From Xinfangfangia pollutisoli (lineage in GTDB: Bacteria > Pseudomonadota > Alphaproteobacteria > Rhodobacterales > Rhodobacteraceae): a DNA stretch of 64,000 nucleotides. Below are positions 62,869 through 64,000 of this stretch, piece by piece (the stretch's first letter is position 1; each line of letters opens with the position of its first letter). The stretch covers positions 1-64,000 of the forward strand of contig NZ_JAICBZ010000009.1 in the NCBI RefSeq assembly GCF_020179405.1. The letters run 5' to 3'. The notes under the pieces were generated by a model. The model was not told the origin of the DNA, did no database searches, and was given only the letters and a program-made list of their open reading frames with translations. The translations under genes were made by a program, and so were the position numbers.

Positions 62869-62974
62869 CCCGCCCGGCGCCGATTTCTGCCGCAGCCGAC
62901 CCGCCCGGACGATCCACCCTGTCGCTTTGCCGCAGCACCGGGTTAGGATCGGCGTCATGACAGGAGGGCGTCTG

Positions 62975-63403
62975 ATGCCGATCAAATATCTTCACACCAT
63001 GGTCCGGGTTCTGGATCTGGACAAATCCATCGCGTTTTTCCGGCTGCTGGGGCTGGAAGAGACCCGTCGCCACGACAGCGAGGCCGGGCGCTATACGCTG
63101 GTCTTCCTGGCGCCGCCCGGCCAGCCGGATTGCCCGGTGGAACTGACCTACAACTGGGATGGCGACGAGGGCCTGCCCTCGGACAGTCGGCATTTCGGCC
63201 ATCTGGCCTATGAGGTTGACGACATCTATGCGACCTGCGCGCATCTGCAGGCCAATGGCGTGCTGATCAACCGCCCGCCGCGCGATGGCCGGATGGCCTT
63301 TGTCCGCTCGCCCGACAATATCTCGATCGAGCTTTTGCAGGCGGGGCCGGCGAAGGCACCGGCCGAGCCCTGGGTGAGCATGGAGAATAGCGGGCATTGG
63401 TAG
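62975..63403 (+). CDS. VOC-family protein, glyoxalase I-like
   Basis: 142 aa from ATG 62975. Vicinal-oxygen-chelate fold: H7-T-M-V-R-V-L-D-L-D, E-L-T-Y-N-W (~52), H-L-A-Y-E-V-D-D (~75), and S-I-E-L-L. Metal ligands (H, E, H, E) are at glyoxalase I positions, so lactoylglutathione lyase is likely. Confidence 0.87.
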   Translation: MPIKYLHTMVRVLDLDKSIAFFRLLGLEETRRHDSEAGRYTLVFLAPPGQPDCPVELTYNWDGDEGLPSDSRHFGHLAYEVDDIYATCAHLQANGVLINRPPRDGRMAFVRSPDNISIELLQAGPAKAPAEPWVSMENSGHW

Positions 63404-63418
63404 GGAATTTGGCTGGTG

Positions 63419-63467
63419 GCCGGGGGCTCTGCCCCCGGACCCCCGGGATATTTTCGCAGAGAGGAAG
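63419..63467. repeat. Second copy of the GGGATATTT-CAGA intergenic element
   Basis: GC hairpin CCGGGGGC/GCCCCCGG (63420-63437), then CCCCCGGGATATTTTCGCAGAGAGGAAG. It resembles the element after bufA and lies between two convergent genes. Confidence 0.6.
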
Positions 63468-63470
63468 GCG

Positions 63471-64000
63471 CTAGAAAGACCAGAGGCTGAACTGGTCGGG
63501 GCCAAGGGTCTGGGTCTCGCGCAGGGTCAGCCGCGGGGCGTCGGCCAGGCGGTCCAGCCCGAGCGGGCCCAGAAGCGGGCGGCTTTCGGCGCCGAGAAGA
63601 AGGCCGGCGCTGTACAGCGCCAGGTCGTCGACAAGGCTTTCGGCAACCAGCGCGGCGGCAAGCGTGGCGCCGCATTCGGCCAGGATCCGGGTCAGGCCTT
63701 CCTCGGCCAGGCTGCGAAAGGCCTGGGGCAGGGCGATATGGCCATTGGGCGTGGTTGCGACCTCGATCAGCCTTGCGCCGGTTTCGGCCCAGGCCAAGCG
63801 GCGGGGCTGGGGCGCGTCGGGGCCGTGCAGGATCCAGACCGGATGGGTTTCGGCCGAGCGGCCAAGCCGGCTGTCGGGGGAATGGCGCAGGTTGCTGTCC
63901 AGCACGATCCGCAGCGGTTGGTGGCCGGTGCGGCCCAGATGGCGCACGGTCAGATCGGGGTCGTCGGCCAGGGCCGTGCCCGATCCGATCAGCACCGCAT
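63471..64000 (-). CDS. ribD: Riboflavin biosynthesis protein RibD, C-terminal reductase part (partial)
   Basis: Only ~175 residues in the window; the gene continues past the right edge. Reductase-domain motifs: M-L-I-G-S-G-T-A-L-A-D-D-P-D-L-T-V-R (substrate/NADPH loop), I-L-A-E-C-G-A-T-L-A. The first Met at 63995 is internal, so the deaminase half should lie beyond. Second and third steps of riboflavin synthesis. Confidence 0.9.
   Translation of the reverse strand, partial: AVLIGSGTALADDPDLTVRHLGRTGHQPLRIVLDSNLRHSPDSRLGRSAETHPVWILHGPDAPQPRRLAWAETGARLIEVATTPNGHIALPQAFRSLAEEGLTRILAECGATLAAALVAESLVDDLALYSAGLLLGAESRPLLGPLGLDRLADAPRLTLRETQTLGPDQFSLWSF

Noticed and set aside
1-64000. CRISPR arrays, rRNA genes, insertion sequences
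   Set aside because: No regularly spaced repeats, rRNA sequence or transposase gene was seen on either strand.

Overview
The window is high-GC alphaproteobacterial DNA, most likely from the Rhodobacteraceae/Paracoccaceae (Rhodobacter/Paracoccus relatives). The evidence is the phaZ-phaC-phaP-phaR polyhydroxyalkanoate cluster with CTGC-N3-GCAG operators, the hom-glpX-recJ gene order, a soxBDAG sarcosine oxidase operon, ThyX, and a Slam-type outer-membrane protein beside its lipoprotein. About three quarters is chromosomal housekeeping and metabolism. Two integrated mobile elements are visible.

Region 1 (1-4496) is the right end of a mobilizable element. It carries a Fic-domain protein, a MOBP/HEN-type relaxase with two small genes nested inside it in another frame (a ColE1-like mbeA/mbeB/mbeD arrangement), MobC and a winged-helix replication-type protein. 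It ends in a 45-nt 3' fragment of tRNA-Phe, so the intact tRNA-Phe and an integrase are expected left of the window. Region 2 (4497-6296) is an accessory strip of small unknown genes, including two divergent genes whose start codons overlap.

Region 3 (6297-15679) is one long minus-strand run: two alpha/beta hydrolases (one Ser-type, one Asp-type nucleophile), a complete dipeptide/oligopeptide-type ABC importer, an M20 amidohydrolase and a LysR regulator. It looks like an uptake-and-hydrolysis pathway for an amide or peptide-like compound.

Region 4 (16310-28275) is the most notable part: a 12-kb phage satellite in tRNA-Glu(UUC), bounded by a 20-bp direct repeat. It encodes a Prim-Pol/helicase replication protein, both terminase subunits, portal, a protease-capsid fusion, gpW-like connector, DUF2190 decoration protein, an AlpA/excisionase-like HTH protein and a tyrosine integrase. 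No tail or lysis genes are recognisable. This is the layout of capsid-forming phage-inducible islands (cf-PICIs). An AT-rich unknown gene with a zinc ribbon sits between terminase and portal, where cargo would be expected, and four copies of a GGTGGGACA-type motif are arranged in inverted pairs inside the two ends.

Region 5 (28396-64000) is core chromosome: recJ-glpX-hom; a TadE/TadE/TadG set; a Glu/Leu/Phe/Val dehydrogenase; soxBDAG with a DegT-type aminotransferase and a LysR regulator; the pha cluster with its operators; two alpha/beta hydrolases and a 3-methyladenine glycosylase; thrS; a bufferin operon (DUF2282 precursor, MNIO/DUF692 enzyme, DUF2063 partner, DoxX protein), which is a copper-buffering RiPP system; a cold-shock protein; an ArsC-family protein; a triple peptidoglycan-binding-repeat protein; thyX; the lipoprotein-Slam pair; a glyoxalase-family protein; and a partial ribD at the right edge. 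Starts, motifs and repeats were read by eye; no database search was possible.
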